Shown: positions 21,808-34,008 of the stretch, one piece after another | Layout of the letters: each line of letters starts with the position of its first letter | Position numbering within the stretch: the stretch's first letter is position 1 | DNA from: Millisia brevis NBRC 105863 | GTDB lineage: Bacteria; Actinomycetota; Actinomycetes; Mycobacteriales; Mycobacteriaceae | Reading direction: 5' to 3' | DNA: 64,000 nucleotides | Assembly: GCF_001552615.1 (NCBI RefSeq) | Contig: NZ_BCRN01000021.1 | Span: forward strand, 1-64,000 | Program-made: the position numbers and the translations under genes | The notes under the pieces: generated by a model | The model's database searches: none | What the model was told of the DNA's origin: nothing | Seen by the model: the letters and a program-made list of their open reading frames with translations, nothing else

Positions 21808-22707
21808 ATGCGACAGGGCCCCGTGGTTGTAGGTGTCGACGGCTCGGACACCGGCACCGTGGCATTGGACCAGGCGATCGAAGCGGCGAAGCGCCATCAC
21901 GCGCCTCTGACGATCGTCACGGGGTATATCGGACCCGCCGACGCGTTCGGAACGTCCGCCGTGGCATTGCCGGAGAGGTACTGGCTCGACCAGGAACAGC
22001 ACGCCGCGCAGATCGTGCGCGACGCCGAGGCGAAGGCACGCGAGCGGCTGGGCGACGACTTCACGATCACCGGTGAGGTGACCGTCGAGCAGCCGATCCC
22101 CTATCTGTTGAAGAAGTCGGAGACCGCCGGACTGCTGGTGGTCGGCACCCGCGGTCTCGGACGCGTCAGCTCCGCGCTGCTCGGCTCGGTCAGCTCCGCG
22201 CTCGTCATGCACGCGCACAGCCCGGTACTGGTCGCCCGGGACGAGCTGGTCAACCCGAGCGGGCCCGTCGTGGTCGGCGTGGACGGTTCCGAGGCCTCGC
22301 GCGCCGCGGTCACGATCGCCGCCGAGGAAGCGGACCTGTTGGGGGTGCCCCTGCAGGCGGTGCACTCGTGGACCGACTTCGACCTGGGCGCCACCTACCG
22401 GGGTGGCGGCGCGCTGACCCCCGAGTGGGATGCCGCGGCCGAGAAGCAGGCCGCGACCGAGACCGAGACCGCTCTGCTCTCCGAGAGCCTGGCCGGCGTC
22501 CGTGAGGCCCATCCCGACCTGGTGATCGAGCGCACCGTCGTGCGCGATCGCCCGGTCCGGGCCCTGATGGAGGCGTCCGAAAAGGCGAGCCTGCTGGTGG
22601 TCGGCAGCCGCGGTCGCGGCGGATTCACCGGCATGCTGCTCGGTTCGACCAGCCGCGCCCTGCTCGCGTCGGTCTCGGTCCCGCTCCTGATCGTTCGACC
22701 GGCCTGA
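21808..22707 (+). CDS. Universal stress protein, two UspA domains
   Basis: A 299-residue cytoplasmic protein with two tandem Usp domains (about residues 1-145 and 150-299). Each ends in an ATP-binding loop: GTRGLGRVSSALLGSVSSALV in the first and GSRGRGGFTGMLLGSTSRALL in the second, matching G-2x-G-9x-G(S/T). Both begin with the VVVGVDGS strand. Such tandem ATP-binding Usp proteins in mycobacteria respond to hypoxia and dormancy. The ATG at 21808 has a strong GAGGAGGAG site. No palindromic DosR-type box was recognised upstream. Confidence 0.93.
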   Translation: MRQGPVVVGVDGSDTGTVALDQAIEAAKRHHAPLTIVTGYIGPADAFGTSAVALPERYWLDQEQHAAQIVRDAEAKARERLGDDFTITGEVTVEQPIPYLLKKSETAGLLVVGTRGLGRVSSALLGSVSSALVMHAHSPVLVARDELVNPSGPVVVGVDGSEASRAAVTIAAEEADLLGVPLQAVHSWTDFDLGATYRGGGALTPEWDAAAEKQAATETETALLSESLAGVREAHPDLVIERTVVRDRPVRALMEASEKASLLVVGSRGRGGFTGMLLGSTSRALLASVSVPLLIVRPA

Positions 22708-22714
22708 TCACGAC

Positions 22715-22780
22715 GCCCCGATCCGCTCGGGGCACCGATGCACCGGCCCGCCGGGTTCGACATACCGAGCCCGGCGGGCC
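22715..22780 (+). terminator. Two successive hairpins after the usp gene
   Basis: First hairpin: GCCCCGA/TCGGGGC (22715-22733), eight bases after the usp stop. Second: GGCCCGCCGGG/CCCGGCGGGCC (22745-22755 and 22770-22780), an 11-bp perfect stem. Neither has a T tract, which is usual for high-GC actinobacterial terminators. The second ends 44 bases before the next start codon. Confidence 0.55.
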
Positions 22781-22824
22781 GACCCGTCGCACCGGACGGG
22801 CATCGGCGCTGTCATGCTGACGGC

Positions 22825-23145
22825 ATGGAAGACGTTCGGGAACTGGCCGATATCCCCGCCATCGAGGTGATCAGTCGGGCAGCGGTCATGCTGATGAGCT
22901 CCGCTGCCGAGAAGTTGGGCCTCGCCGGTGATCCGGCCGAACAGACCGTCGATCTCGACGAGGCCCGCCGGCTGATCACCGCGTTGGCCGGTCTGATCAC
23001 CGCGTCGGTCGAATACCTCGGACCGCACGCCGGCCCCTTCCGCGAGGGCCTGCAGTCGCTGCAGCGCGCCTTCCGCGAGGCGAGCGCCTATCCGGACGAG
23101 CCCGGCAAGGGCCCCGGCGAGAAGCTGACCGGCCCCGTCTTCTGA
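22825..23145 (+). CDS. DUF1844 family protein
   Basis: A 106-residue protein with the DUF1844 pattern: DIPAIEVISRAAVMLMSSAAEKLGL, then DLDEARRLITALAGLITASVEYLG and a C-terminal Pro/Gly-rich tail. The fold is predicted helical, with no signal peptide or membrane span. The function of the family is unknown. It is often encoded beside infC in actinobacteria, as here. No strong ribosome binding site precedes the ATG at 22825, so a leaderless or weakly translated message is possible. Confidence 0.85.
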   Translation: MEDVRELADIPAIEVISRAAVMLMSSAAEKLGLAGDPAEQTVDLDEARRLITALAGLITASVEYLGPHAGPFREGLQSLQRAFREASAYPDEPGKGPGEKLTGPVF

Positions 23146-23163
23146 CGGCCGCCGCCGCGGGCC

Positions 23164-23601
23164 CTATCGGGGCCGGCGGACGACCGGAGTGTTGCCGGCG
23201 GTCCCGGGGGTCGCATCACCCGGGACCGTACCGGCTTCGGTGGCCACCACCGGATGACGCGGATCGTCACCGAGGCCGACGCGGGCCGGGTCGCGGGGTC
23301 CACCGCGCCGCTTGCCGAGGTCGACGCCGGCATCGGAGAGCATCTTCTGGGCCGTCGCCAAGCGCATGAGGAAGGCGACCGCCAGCACCAGCACGCCCGC
23401 GTCGTCGACCAATCCGATCGGTCCGAGCAACGCTTCGGGCAGCACATCGATCGGCGACACCAGGTAGATCATGGCGGCGCCGATCGCGACCAATCCGCGC
23501 GGCGGGATGCGGTACTTCCACATGACGTACCCGACCACCGCCAGGAAGATCAGCACCATCACACCGAGAATCACGGCGATCACACGCAACGCATCGAGCA
23601 T
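23164..23601 (-). CDS. YkvA-type DUF1232 membrane protein
   Basis: A 145-residue protein with an N-terminal membrane helix (about residues 5-27, ALRVIAVILGVMVLIFLAVVGYV). The DUF1232 core follows, YLVSPIDVLPEALLGPIGLVDDAGVLVLAVAFL (about 46-80), which forms one or two further hydrophobic segments. The C-terminal 60 residues are polar and Pro/Gly-rich. The role of the family is unknown. It converges with the DUF1844 gene (18-base gap) and lies 86 bases upstream of the uvrA stop codon, in opposite or separate transcription units. Confidence 0.85.
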   Translation of the reverse strand: MLDALRVIAVILGVMVLIFLAVVGYVMWKYRIPPRGLVAIGAAMIYLVSPIDVLPEALLGPIGLVDDAGVLVLAVAFLMRLATAQKMLSDAGVDLGKRRGGPRDPARVGLGDDPRHPVVATEAGTVPGDATPGTAGNTPVVRRPR

Positions 23602-23687
23602 GACTACGAGTGTGCCCTGCTCCGGGCCCGCGTGCGAGCACCCGGAGAATCGAACCGATCGTTACGCGCTCGGCCGATCGTGCGCCC

Positions 23688-26600
<2,913 letters not shown>

Positions 26601-26800
26601 TGAAAAGCCCCTTCGTCGAGTTCCCTGCCGTGCCTACCGGTGGGTGATGCATCTTCCGGGTGGTGGATCGTCCGGGCGATGCGCAGCATCCGGCGGCATT
26701 GCGATGCTAGGCCCGACCACCGACAGGTTCGGCCGGGCGGGCCGCCCGATCCCGCCGTTACCGCGTGCGCGAGACCGTTCCCGTTCGCCGACCGGCCGAC

Positions 26801-26806
26801 TAGCGT
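26801..26806 (+). promoter_or_regulatory. -10 hexamer TAGCGT, leaderless configuration
   Basis: TAGCGT ends seven bases before the ATG at 26814. This matches the actinobacterial TANNNT -10 with transcription starting at or next to the start codon. No ribosome binding site lies between them. Confidence 0.5.
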
Positions 26807-26813
26807 GAACGCC

Positions 26814-27506
26814 ATGAGCGATCACGCGACCGGCCCCGCCGTCACCATCTCCGATACCTATACCGGGGACCTGTCCGGGAGCGGGATCCCCCAGCGCACC
26901 GCGGCGGGCGCCGCGGTGATCGTCAAGGCGTCGGTCGGCCCGATGGACAACAACGCGTACCTGATCACCGATTCCGGAACCGGCGAATCGCTGCTGATCG
27001 ACGCCGCCAACGACGCCGAGACCCTGCTGGCGATCACCGCCGGGTCTGTCCCGGCCACGATCGTCACCACCCATTCTCATCCCGACCACTGGCAGGCGCT
27101 CGGCCGGGTGGCGGAGGCGACCGGCGCGGCGACCGCGGCCAATCCCCTGGACGCCGAGCCGTTGCCGGTCACGCCCGACCGGCTGCTCGAGGGCGGCGAC
27201 ACGGTGACCGTCGGCGACATCGCCCTCGAGGTGATCCACCTGCGCGGTCATACCCCCGGGTCGATCGCGCTGGTGCTCAGCGAGGGCGACGGCCCGACCC
27301 ATATCTTCACCGGCGACTCGCTCTTCCCCGGCGGCGTCGGCAAGACCTGGAGCGCGGAGAACTTCACCCAACTGCTCGGTGACGTGACCACCCGCATCTT
27401 CGACCGCTTTCCGGACGAGACGATCATCCACCCCGGCCACGGCGCCGACACCACCCTGGGCGCCGAGCGCCCGCACCTCGGCGAGTGGCGCGAACGCGGC
27501 TGGTGA
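26814..27506 (+). CDS. MBL-fold metallo-hydrolase (Rv1637c-like)
   Basis: A 230-residue metallo-beta-lactamase-fold protein of the glyoxalase II-like group. Metal ligands are visible as THSHPDHW (about residues 85-92), the GHTPGS histidine, the TGDSLFPGG aspartate and the HPGHG histidine near the C-terminus. The likely substrate is a thioester or small ester, but the exact reaction is unknown. It is divergent from uvrA and convergent with the MarR gene. The same neighbour of uvrA occurs in M. tuberculosis (Rv1637c). Confidence 0.9.
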   Translation: MSDHATGPAVTISDTYTGDLSGSGIPQRTAAGAAVIVKASVGPMDNNAYLITDSGTGESLLIDAANDAETLLAITAGSVPATIVTTHSHPDHWQALGRVAEATGAATAANPLDAEPLPVTPDRLLEGGDTVTVGDIALEVIHLRGHTPGSIALVLSEGDGPTHIFTGDSLFPGGVGKTWSAENFTQLLGDVTTRIFDRFPDETIIHPGHGADTTLGAERPHLGEWRERGW

Positions 27507-27518
27507 CCCGCTCGCCGG

Positions 27519-27995
27519 TCAGAGTCGGCCGGGGGTCGCCCGTTCCGCGAGCAGGGCGCCGGTCACCGACCGCAGCACCGACACCGCGATGTCGATGTCC
27601 TCGGGCGACGGCCGCTGCGCCGGATCGAGGGAGTCCAGCGCGGCCTCGACCGTGCGGCCGCGGTCGAGGCGGGCGGACCGCAGTTGCTCACGCCCCTGTT
27701 CGGTCAGCTCGACCAGCCCGGCCCGCGCATCGTGCGGGTCGGCGCGCTTGGTCACCAGTCCGCGGGTGTGCAGGGTCGCCACCATCGTCGACACGCTCGG
27801 CTGCGTGCAGCTGTCGAGTTCGGCCAGCCGGCTGACCCCGGTCGGTCCGTGCTCGTCGAGCAGCGCGAGGACCCGCAGATGCGGCGGCGGCACGATCGCC
27901 GACCTGCGCAGCGTGTGCACCATCCGCGAGGCGTACAGGACCAGGTCCGCGGTGGCCGGTATGGCCTGGTCAACCGGCACATGAGTCATGTCCAT
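27519..27995 (-). CDS. MarR-family transcriptional regulator
   Basis: A 158-residue winged-helix repressor. The DNA-binding domain spans about residues 38-110, with the recognition region LAELDSCTQPSVSTMVATLHTRGLVTKRADPHDARAGLVELT typical of MarR. Flanking helices form the dimer interface. The gene is divergent from the HelR-type ATPase gene. A perfect palindrome CATAGG-N3-CCTATG overlaps its own start codon, so autoregulation is likely. The ligand is unknown. Confidence 0.9.
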   Translation of the reverse strand: MDMTHVPVDQAIPATADLVLYASRMVHTLRRSAIVPPPHLRVLALLDEHGPTGVSRLAELDSCTQPSVSTMVATLHTRGLVTKRADPHDARAGLVELTEQGREQLRSARLDRGRTVEAALDSLDPAQRPSPEDIDIAVSVLRSVTGALLAERATPGRL

Positions 27996-28007
27996 AGGCT
28001 ACCTATG
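27993..28007. promoter_or_regulatory. Probable MarR operator
   Basis: A 15-bp perfect inverted repeat, CATAGG-CTA-CCTATG. The first three bases are the complement of the MarR start codon, so repressor binding would block its own expression. It lies about 110 bases upstream of the divergent ATPase start, which could be co-regulated. Confidence 0.55.
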
Positions 28008-28055
28008 CATGCGAATCGGCGCTCACCCGCCTCGTTGCGTAGACTTTTCTGGCCA

Positions 28056-28073
28056 ATCGGACAAGGTTCCGAT
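28056..28073. promoter_or_regulatory. Inverted repeat upstream of the helR-like gene
   Basis: ATCGGA-CAAGGT-TCCGAT, 6-bp perfect arms with a 6-bp spacer. It lies just downstream of a TAGACT hexamer (28040-28045) that could be the -10, so it would be at the 5' end of the mRNA. It does not match the rifampicin-associated element known from Streptomyces helR. Confidence 0.4.
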
Positions 28074-28118
28074 GCCCTCGTTCGAGGGCCGCGTTCTTGC
28101 AGGGAAGGACAGACCACC

Positions 28119-30452
28119 GTGCCGGACGGCTCGACCAATGGACCCACCGCAGTGGACGTCGCCGACGACGCCGCGCCCGCGGTCGTCGACGAGCAAGCCC
28201 ATCTCGACCGGCTCTACGAGCACCTCGATCGGATGCGGGCCTATGCGCGCAGGCGGCTCGATACCGTGCTGCTGGAGACCGGCGGCACCCCTCAGGCGCG
28301 TACCGAACGGGAATCCTTCACCGCGATGTACAGCGACGATCTGACCCGCTACGACGCCGCCGAGAACGGGCTCTGCTTCGGGCGGATCGACATGTCGCCG
28401 GACGCCGAGGACGAGTCCGGGGACGGCTCGGACTCGGGCCACCGCCATATCGGGCGCATCGGCATCCTCGACGAGGACAACGACTACGACTCGTTGCTCT
28501 TCGACTGGCGTGCCCCGCTCGCCCGACCTTTCTACCTGGCGACGACCGCCAACCCGGATGGGGTGACCCGCCGCCGCCATATCCGCTCGCGCCGGCGCCG
28601 GGTGACCGAGGTCAACGACGAATTCCTCGATCCGAACGCCTATCCGGACGCCGTCGGCGACGCCGCCGGAGGGATGGCCGGCGAGGGCACACTGCTGTCG
28701 GCGCTCAATGCCGCCCGCACCGGCCATATGAACGACATCGTCGAGACGATCCAGCGCGAGCAGGACACGATCATCCGCTCGACCCATCGCGGCGTGCTCG
28801 TGGTCCAGGGCGGACCCGGTACCGGCAAGACCGCGGTGGCCCTGCACCGGGCCGCGTATCTGCTTTACACCTATCGCAAGCAGCTCGACAAGGCCGGCGT
28901 GCTGGTGATCGGTCCGAACGCGACCTTCCTCGACTACATCGGTCAAGTGCTGCCGGCGCTCGGTGAAACCGGCGTGCTGTTGGCGACGATCGGCACGCTC
29001 TACCCGGGCGTCACCCCCCAGCGGGTCGACCCGCCGCGAGCCCGCGAGCTCAAGGGATCGCTGCAGATGGCGGAGGTGTTGAGCCGGGCGATCCGCAATC
29101 GGCAGGAGATCCCGGATACCCCGATCGATGTGGTGATCGACGGCGTCCGCACCCGCGTCGACCGCAAGCTGGCCACCCGCGCCCGCGGCCGGGCCCGCTC
29201 GTCGCGCCGACCGCACAATTCCGCGCGGGAGATCTTCGTCGCCGTCCTGATCGACGGGCTGGCCGACCAGTACGCCCGGGCGATCGGCACCGACGTCGTC
29301 GACGGCGGGTCCCTGCTCGACTCGCGCGACCTCGACGACATTCGATCGGACCTGCGGGAGGATCCCGCGGTCGCCCGGGTCGCCGAGGATCTGTGGCCGG
29401 AACTGTCCGCGCAGGACGCCCTGGCCGACCTGCTGGCCTCCCCCGAGGCGCTGCGGGCCGCCGCGCCCGACTGGTCGGACGACGACATCGCCGCGGTGAC
29501 GCGCACCGACGACGGAACCTTCTCCGAGGTCGATCCCCCGCTGCTCGACGAGTTGGCCGAACTGCTCGGCATCAACGACGACGCCGTCGAGGAGCAGCGA
29601 CGCCGGCAGTGGCGGGCACGGATCGAGGAGGCGCAGGGCGCGCTCGACATCCTGACCGGCTCCGCCCCGCAGGACCTCGACGACGGCACCGACCCGGAGA
29701 TCCTCATGGCGTACGACCTGATCGACGCCGAGCAGCTCGCCGAGCGCACCTCGGCGACCTATCACCGCACGACCGCCGAGCGGGCCGCGGGCGACCGCAC
29801 CTGGGTCTACGGTCACGTGATCGTCGACGAGGCCCAGGAACTGTCCGAGATGGCGTGGCGGATGGTGATGCGGCGCATCCCGAACCACTGGATGACCCTG
29901 GTCGGTGACGTCGCCCAGACGTCCGAGGCGGCGGGGACCTCCTCGTGGCGGCAGGTCCTCGAGCCCTATGTGGCCCAACGGTGGCAGCGCACCGAGTTGA
30001 CGGTCAACTACCGGACGCCGTCCTCGATCATGGCGATCGCCGCCGATGTGCTGGCGACGATCGACCCGACCCTCGAGGTGCCGCGCTCGATCCGCCACAA
30101 CGGGTCGATCCCCGGGTCGGTCCACGTCCCGGCGGACGAGCTGGTCGCCCGGGTGGCGGCGCTGGTCGCCGATCAGGCTCGTCCCGGCCTGGTCGCGGTG
30201 ATCGCCGCCGAGGCCGACCTGCCCGCCCTGGCCGATGTCGGCGACGACCGGACCACGATCGCGACGGTCGCCGATATCAAGGGACTCGAATTCGACGCGG
30301 TGATCGTGGTGAATCCCGACGCCATCCTCGACGCGTCGTCGCGGGGTGCCAACGATCTGTACGTGGCGCTGACCCGCGCCACGCAGCGGCTGCTCGTCGT
30401 GCACAGCGCGCAGTTGCCGGAGTGCCTGGGGAATCTCACCCCGCTCGACTGA
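28119..30452 (+). CDS. helR: HelD/HelR-type RNA-polymerase-recycling motor ATPase
   Basis: UvrD-like superfamily 1 ATPase that binds RNA polymerase and releases it from stalled complexes; HelR members protect against rifampicin. The 777-residue protein has an N-terminal charged helical arm (residues about 22-90). Its first RecA-like domain has Walker A GGPGTGKT at 231-238. A long divergent insertion (about 330-560) separates this from the Walker B-like VIVDEAQEL and the DVAQTSE and NYRTP helicase motifs. The YVALTRATQRL motif is near the end. The GTG start follows AGGGAAGG. HelD-class assignment is firm; a rifampicin role is inferred. Confidence 0.87.
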   Translation: MPDGSTNGPTAVDVADDAAPAVVDEQAHLDRLYEHLDRMRAYARRRLDTVLLETGGTPQARTERESFTAMYSDDLTRYDAAENGLCFGRIDMSPDAEDESGDGSDSGHRHIGRIGILDEDNDYDSLLFDWRAPLARPFYLATTANPDGVTRRRHIRSRRRRVTEVNDEFLDPNAYPDAVGDAAGGMAGEGTLLSALNAARTGHMNDIVETIQREQDTIIRSTHRGVLVVQGGPGTGKTAVALHRAAYLLYTYRKQLDKAGVLVIGPNATFLDYIGQVLPALGETGVLLATIGTLYPGVTPQRVDPPRARELKGSLQMAEVLSRAIRNRQEIPDTPIDVVIDGVRTRVDRKLATRARGRARSSRRPHNSAREIFVAVLIDGLADQYARAIGTDVVDGGSLLDSRDLDDIRSDLREDPAVARVAEDLWPELSAQDALADLLASPEALRAAAPDWSDDDIAAVTRTDDGTFSEVDPPLLDELAELLGINDDAVEEQRRRQWRARIEEAQGALDILTGSAPQDLDDGTDPEILMAYDLIDAEQLAERTSATYHRTTAERAAGDRTWVYGHVIVDEAQELSEMAWRMVMRRIPNHWMTLVGDVAQTSEAAGTSSWRQVLEPYVAQRWQRTELTVNYRTPSSIMAIAADVLATIDPTLEVPRSIRHNGSIPGSVHVPADELVARVAALVADQARPGLVAVIAAEADLPALADVGDDRTTIATVADIKGLEFDAVIVVNPDAILDASSRGANDLYVALTRATQRLLVVHSAQLPECLGNLTPLD

Positions 30453-30457
30453 CCGGC

Positions 30458-30480
30458 GGCGGGTCGTGGACCGACCCGCC
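30458..30480. terminator. Hairpin between convergent helR-like and usp genes
   Basis: GGCGGGTCG-TGGAC-CGACCCGCC, a 9-bp perfect stem located five bases after the ATPase stop and 14 bases from the convergent usp stop. It is suited to act in both directions. No T tract is present. Confidence 0.5.
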
Positions 30481-30494
30481 CCGGCCGTCGCGGC

Positions 30495-30941
30495 TCAGAC
30501 CGTGTGGACGATCAGCACGTCGGTGCGCGCCTTGCGCGCGGCGTCGGCCGGTACCGAACCCAGCAGCCGACCGGCCAACGAGTTGAGGCCCTTGTTGCCG
30601 ACGACCAGCAGATCGGCGTCGACCTCCTGGACCAGCTTGATCAGCGACTCCACCGGGTTGCCGACGATCGGCCGCTCGGAGATATCGGTCGCGCCGGCGG
30701 CCCGGGCCAGTTCGCGGGCGGTGCGCAGGATCTCCTCGGTCGGGGTCGATCCGACGATCTGGTACGCATCCTCCTTGAGGGCGTCGGCGGCCGAACCGTC
30801 CCGATCATCGGCCGGGTGATAGGCGCAAGCGATCACCAACTTCGCCGACGCGGCACCGGCGAGTGCCGCCGCCTTCTCGACCGCCCGGTACGACGAGTCC
30901 GACCCATCGGTCCCGACGACCAACGTGCGGTACGCGACCAT
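30495..30941 (-). CDS. Universal stress protein, single UspA domain
   Basis: A 148-residue single Usp domain. It starts MVAYRTLVVGTDGSDSSYRAV. It has the ATP-binding loop VVGNKGLNSLAGRLLGSVPADAA near residues 115-138 and the closing DVLIVHTV strand. It probably forms an ATP-binding dimer in the cytoplasm. The ATG has an AGGAGG site seven bases upstream. It is convergent with the HelR-like gene and precedes no operon partner. Confidence 0.92.
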   Translation of the reverse strand: MVAYRTLVVGTDGSDSSYRAVEKAAALAGAASAKLVIACAYHPADDRDGSAADALKEDAYQIVGSTPTEEILRTARELARAAGATDISERPIVGNPVESLIKLVQEVDADLLVVGNKGLNSLAGRLLGSVPADAARKARTDVLIVHTV

Positions 30942-31169
30942 TGTCCAACCTCCTGTCGAGGGCCGGCTCTGCGTGGCCCCTGATCCTGCCGACGTGTCGT
31001 GCGGCGTCCGCCGAGATGGCGGTACTGCCGTGCACGACTGAGAGGCACGATAGTCGCTGAAACCGTCGGTAACATCAATTTGGGCCGCAGTTGTCACCAC
31101 AATCGCCGTCGGTGTTCCCACAACGGGAACACCGACGGGATCCGGCTCACATGTACGGCTCGCGGCCGA

Positions 31170-33335
31170 CTACTTCACGCCGGCGGCGTCCATCGCGCGC
31201 AGTTCCTTCTTGAGGTCGGCGATCTCGTCACGCAATCGACCGGCCAACTCGAACTGCAGATCGCGGGCGGCGCTCATCATCTGCTCGGTCATCTGCGCCA
31301 CCAGATCCGCCAACTCGGCGCGCGGCATCGACGAGACGTCCCGATGGTTCGACGCGACCCCGGCGCCGCTCGCCCGCCCCGGCTCCCCCTGGGCGCGACG
31401 GCCGCGGGTGGCGTTGCGTCCCGATCCCCCGATCGACACGACATTGTCGGTGTCGTCCGCCTCCTGATAGACCTGATCGAGGATGTCGGCGATCTTCTTG
31501 CGCAGCGGCTGCGGATCGACTCCGTGCTCGGTGTTGTAGGCGATCTGCTTCGCCCGCCGGCGATTGGTCTCATCGATCGCGAACTGCATCGACTCGGTGA
31601 CCTTGTCGGCGTACATGTGCACCTGACCGGAGACGTTTCGGGCGGCGCGCCCGACCGTTTGGATCAGCGATCGGGTGCTGCGCAGGAAGCCTTCCTTGTC
31701 CGCGTCGAGGATCGAGACCAGCGACACCTCCGGCAGGTCGAGGCCCTCGCGCAGCAGGTTGATACCGATCAGCACGTCGTACTCGCCGGATCGCAGCTGC
31801 CGCAGCAGTTCGACGCGGCGCAGGGTGTCGATGTCGGAGTGCAGGTACCGCACCCGCACGCCCATCTCGAGCAGATAGTCGGTGAGGTCCTCGGCCATCT
31901 TCTTGGTCAGCGTGGTCACCAGGACCCGCTCGTCACGTTCGGCGCGGATCCGAATCTCGTGGATCAGATCGTCGATCTGCCCCTTGGTCGGCTTGACGAT
32001 GATCTCCGGGTCGAGCAGGCCGGTCGGGCGGATGACCTGTTCGACGACCTCGCCGCCGGCCAGGCCGAGCTCGTAGTTGCCCGGGGTCGCCGACAGGTAG
32101 ACCGTCTGCCCGATCCGCTCGACGAACTCCTCCCAGGTCAACGGCCGGTTGTCCACGGCGGACGGCAACCGGAAGCCGAAGTCGACCAGATTGCGCTTGC
32201 GGGAGATATCGCCCTCGTACATCGCGCCGATCTGCGGCACGGTGTTGTGCGACTCGTCGATGACGAGCAGGAAATCCTCGGGGAAATAATCGATCAGGGT
32301 CGCGGGCGCCGAACCGGCGGATCGACCGTCGATATGCCGGGAATAGTTCTCGATACCGGAGCAGAAACCGACCTGCCGAATCATCTCCATGTCGTATTGG
32401 GTGCGCATACGCAGGCGCTGCGCCTCCAACAACTTGCCCTTGGCCTCGAATTCGGCGAGGCGTTCCTCGAGTTCCGCCTCGATATCGTGCACGGCGCGTT
32501 CCATCCGCTCCGGGCCGGCCACATAATGTGTCGCCGGAAATACCCGCACCGCATCGACCTGGCGGACCACATCACCGGTCAGCGGGTGCAGGAAGTAGAG
32601 CGATTCGATCTCGTCACCGAAGAATTCGATGCGGATCGCCAATTCCTCGTAGGCCGGAATGATGTCGATCGTGTCGCCGCGCACCCGGAAGCTGCCGCGG
32701 GTGAAGGCGGTGTCGTTGCGGGTGTACTGCACGTCCACCAACAGGCGCAGCAGCGCGTCGCGCGGCACCTCGTCGCCGACCTGCAGGTGCACCGACCGGT
32801 CGAGATAGGACTGCGGGGTGCCGAGGCCGTAGATGCACGACACCGACGCGACCACGATCACGTCCCGCCGGGACAGCAGGCTGGACGTGGCGGAATGCCG
32901 CAACCGTTCGACATCGTCGTTGATCGACGAGTCCTTCTCGATGTAGGTATCGGTCTGCGCGATGTACGCCTCGGGTTGGTAGTAGTCGTAGTAGGAGACG
33001 AAGTACTCGACGGCGTTGTCGGGGAACATCTCGCGAAATTCGTTGGCCAGCTGGGCGGCGAGGGTCTTGTTCGGCGCCATCACCAGGGTGGGCCGCTGGA
33101 CCTGCTCGATCAGCCAGGCGGTGGTCGCCGATTTGCCGGTGCCGGTGGCACCGAGCAGGACGACGTCCTTGTCCCCGCGCCGGAGCCGGGTGGTCATCTC
33201 GGCGATGGCGGCGGGCTGGTCACCCGCGGGCTTGTGCTCGCTGACGACCCGAAACGGCTTCGACGCGCGCTCGACCTCGCCGACCGGCCGGAACTGCGAG
33301 TGGGCGAGCACCGGGTACTCGCTAGCAAATGCCAT
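31170..33335 (-). CDS. uvrB: Excinuclease ABC subunit B
   Basis: Helicase-like damage-verification subunit of nucleotide excision repair. The 721-residue protein has Walker A GATGTGKS (about residues 62-69). The flexible beta-hairpin region contains [11 protein letters not shown]. Helicase motifs include DESHNT and QTVGRAARN, and a C-terminal UVR domain (about 675-715) binds UvrC or UvrA. TACCCT ends six bases before the ATG at 33335, so the message may be leaderless. No SOS box is recognised. It is divergent from the DUF402 gene. Confidence 0.98.
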   Translation of the reverse strand: MAFASEYPVLAHSQFRPVGEVERASKPFRVVSEHKPAGDQPAAIAEMTTRLRRGDKDVVLLGATGTGKSATTAWLIEQVQRPTLVMAPNKTLAAQLANEFREMFPDNAVEYFVSYYDYYQPEAYIAQTDTYIEKDSSINDDVERLRHSATSSLLSRRDVIVVASVSCIYGLGTPQSYLDRSVHLQVGDEVPRDALLRLLVDVQYTRNDTAFTRGSFRVRGDTIDIIPAYEELAIRIEFFGDEIESLYFLHPLTGDVVRQVDAVRVFPATHYVAGPERMERAVHDIEAELEERLAEFEAKGKLLEAQRLRMRTQYDMEMIRQVGFCSGIENYSRHIDGRSAGSAPATLIDYFPEDFLLVIDESHNTVPQIGAMYEGDISRKRNLVDFGFRLPSAVDNRPLTWEEFVERIGQTVYLSATPGNYELGLAGGEVVEQVIRPTGLLDPEIIVKPTKGQIDDLIHEIRIRAERDERVLVTTLTKKMAEDLTDYLLEMGVRVRYLHSDIDTLRRVELLRQLRSGEYDVLIGINLLREGLDLPEVSLVSILDADKEGFLRSTRSLIQTVGRAARNVSGQVHMYADKVTESMQFAIDETNRRRAKQIAYNTEHGVDPQPLRKKIADILDQVYQEADDTDNVVSIGGSGRNATRGRRAQGEPGRASGAGVASNHRDVSSMPRAELADLVAQMTEQMMSAARDLQFELAGRLRDEIADLKKELRAMDAAGVK

Positions 33336-33341
33336 AAGACC

Positions 33342-33347
33342 AGGGTA
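33342..33347 (-). promoter_or_regulatory. uvrB: -10 hexamer TACCCT for uvrB, leaderless configuration
   Basis: On the minus strand TACCCT is followed by GGTCTT and then the uvrB ATG. There is no room for a ribosome binding site, which fits the TANNNT-plus-six pattern of leaderless actinobacterial genes. Confidence 0.45.
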
Positions 33348-33385
33348 TGACCTACCACCGACACGCGCCCGCACCGCTCACCCGG

Positions 33386-33391
33386 TAGCGT
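33386..33391 (+). promoter_or_regulatory. -10 hexamer TAGCGT for the DUF402 gene, leaderless configuration
   Basis: TAGCGT ends seven bases before the ATG at 33399, the same hexamer and spacing as in front of the MBL gene at 26814. Confidence 0.5.
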
Positions 33392-33398
33392 CCCAGCC

Positions 33399-33977
33399 AT
33401 GAATCGCGCCGACTCCGCACCGCATATGGCGACCCCGGCGCATGTGCATCGGCCCAAGGTGGAGACCTTCGATCCGGACGCGATGACCAATGTCGACCCG
33501 AAGGGTTTCGTGCGCTCGGTCGACACCTATTCCGAGGCGCCGTGGGGGCTCTACATGGCCCGCCCGGCCGACCACCCGAGCTTCTCCTACCTCGAGTCCT
33601 GGCTGCTCCCGGACCTCGGGCTGCGCGTCTCCAAGTTCCACTTCACCCCGCGCGGATACCGCGAGCAGGACCACTACGTCGACATCGTCGAGATCGACCG
33701 CGACGGAGCGATCTGGCGCACCACGGACCTCTACCTGGACATCGTGGTGCTCACCGGCCGCGACACGGAGGTCCTCGACTCCGACGAGCTCGCCCTGGCG
33801 ATCGCCGGTGGTGTCCTCGAACCCGGCCGCGGCGAGTACGCGATGGATCGCGCCTTCACCGCGGCGATCGGCATCGCCCGGGCGGGCCACGACGTCGATC
33901 GCTGGCTGGCGGACGGGGGTCGGCCGGTCGACTGGCTCGGCCACACCCCCGCCGCGCATATCCGCACCGCCGACTGA
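33399..33977 (+). CDS. DUF402 domain protein
   Basis: A 192-residue protein with the DUF402 beta-barrel pattern: WLLPDLGLRVSKFHF, then YVDIVEIDRDGAIWRTTDLYLDIVVLTGRDTEVLDSDEL. Related proteins include nucleoside di/triphosphatase-like FomD and ribonuclease G-linked domains, but the activity here is not known. A hypothetical gene in the same place, between uvrB and coaE, is present in mycobacteria (Rv1632c). It ends 31 bases before the convergent coaE gene. Confidence 0.82.
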   Translation: MNRADSAPHMATPAHVHRPKVETFDPDAMTNVDPKGFVRSVDTYSEAPWGLYMARPADHPSFSYLESWLLPDLGLRVSKFHFTPRGYREQDHYVDIVEIDRDGAIWRTTDLYLDIVVLTGRDTEVLDSDELALAIAGGVLEPGRGEYAMDRAFTAAIGIARAGHDVDRWLADGGRPVDWLGHTPAAHIRTAD

Positions 33978-34008
33978 CCGGCCGCTCCCACCCGCGGGCG
34001 GGAGCGTC

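Noticed and set aside
28023..30404. Minus-strand open frame of about 790 codons opposite the helR-like gene
   Set aside because: Mirror of a gene with clear Walker A and helicase motifs. The reverse frame is Gly/Arg/Asp-rich with no motif.
33336..33398. Looked for LexA/SOS boxes in front of uvrB and uvrA
   Set aside because: No TCGAAC-N4-GTTCGA-type palindrome is present in either upstream region. Induction by other means cannot be excluded.
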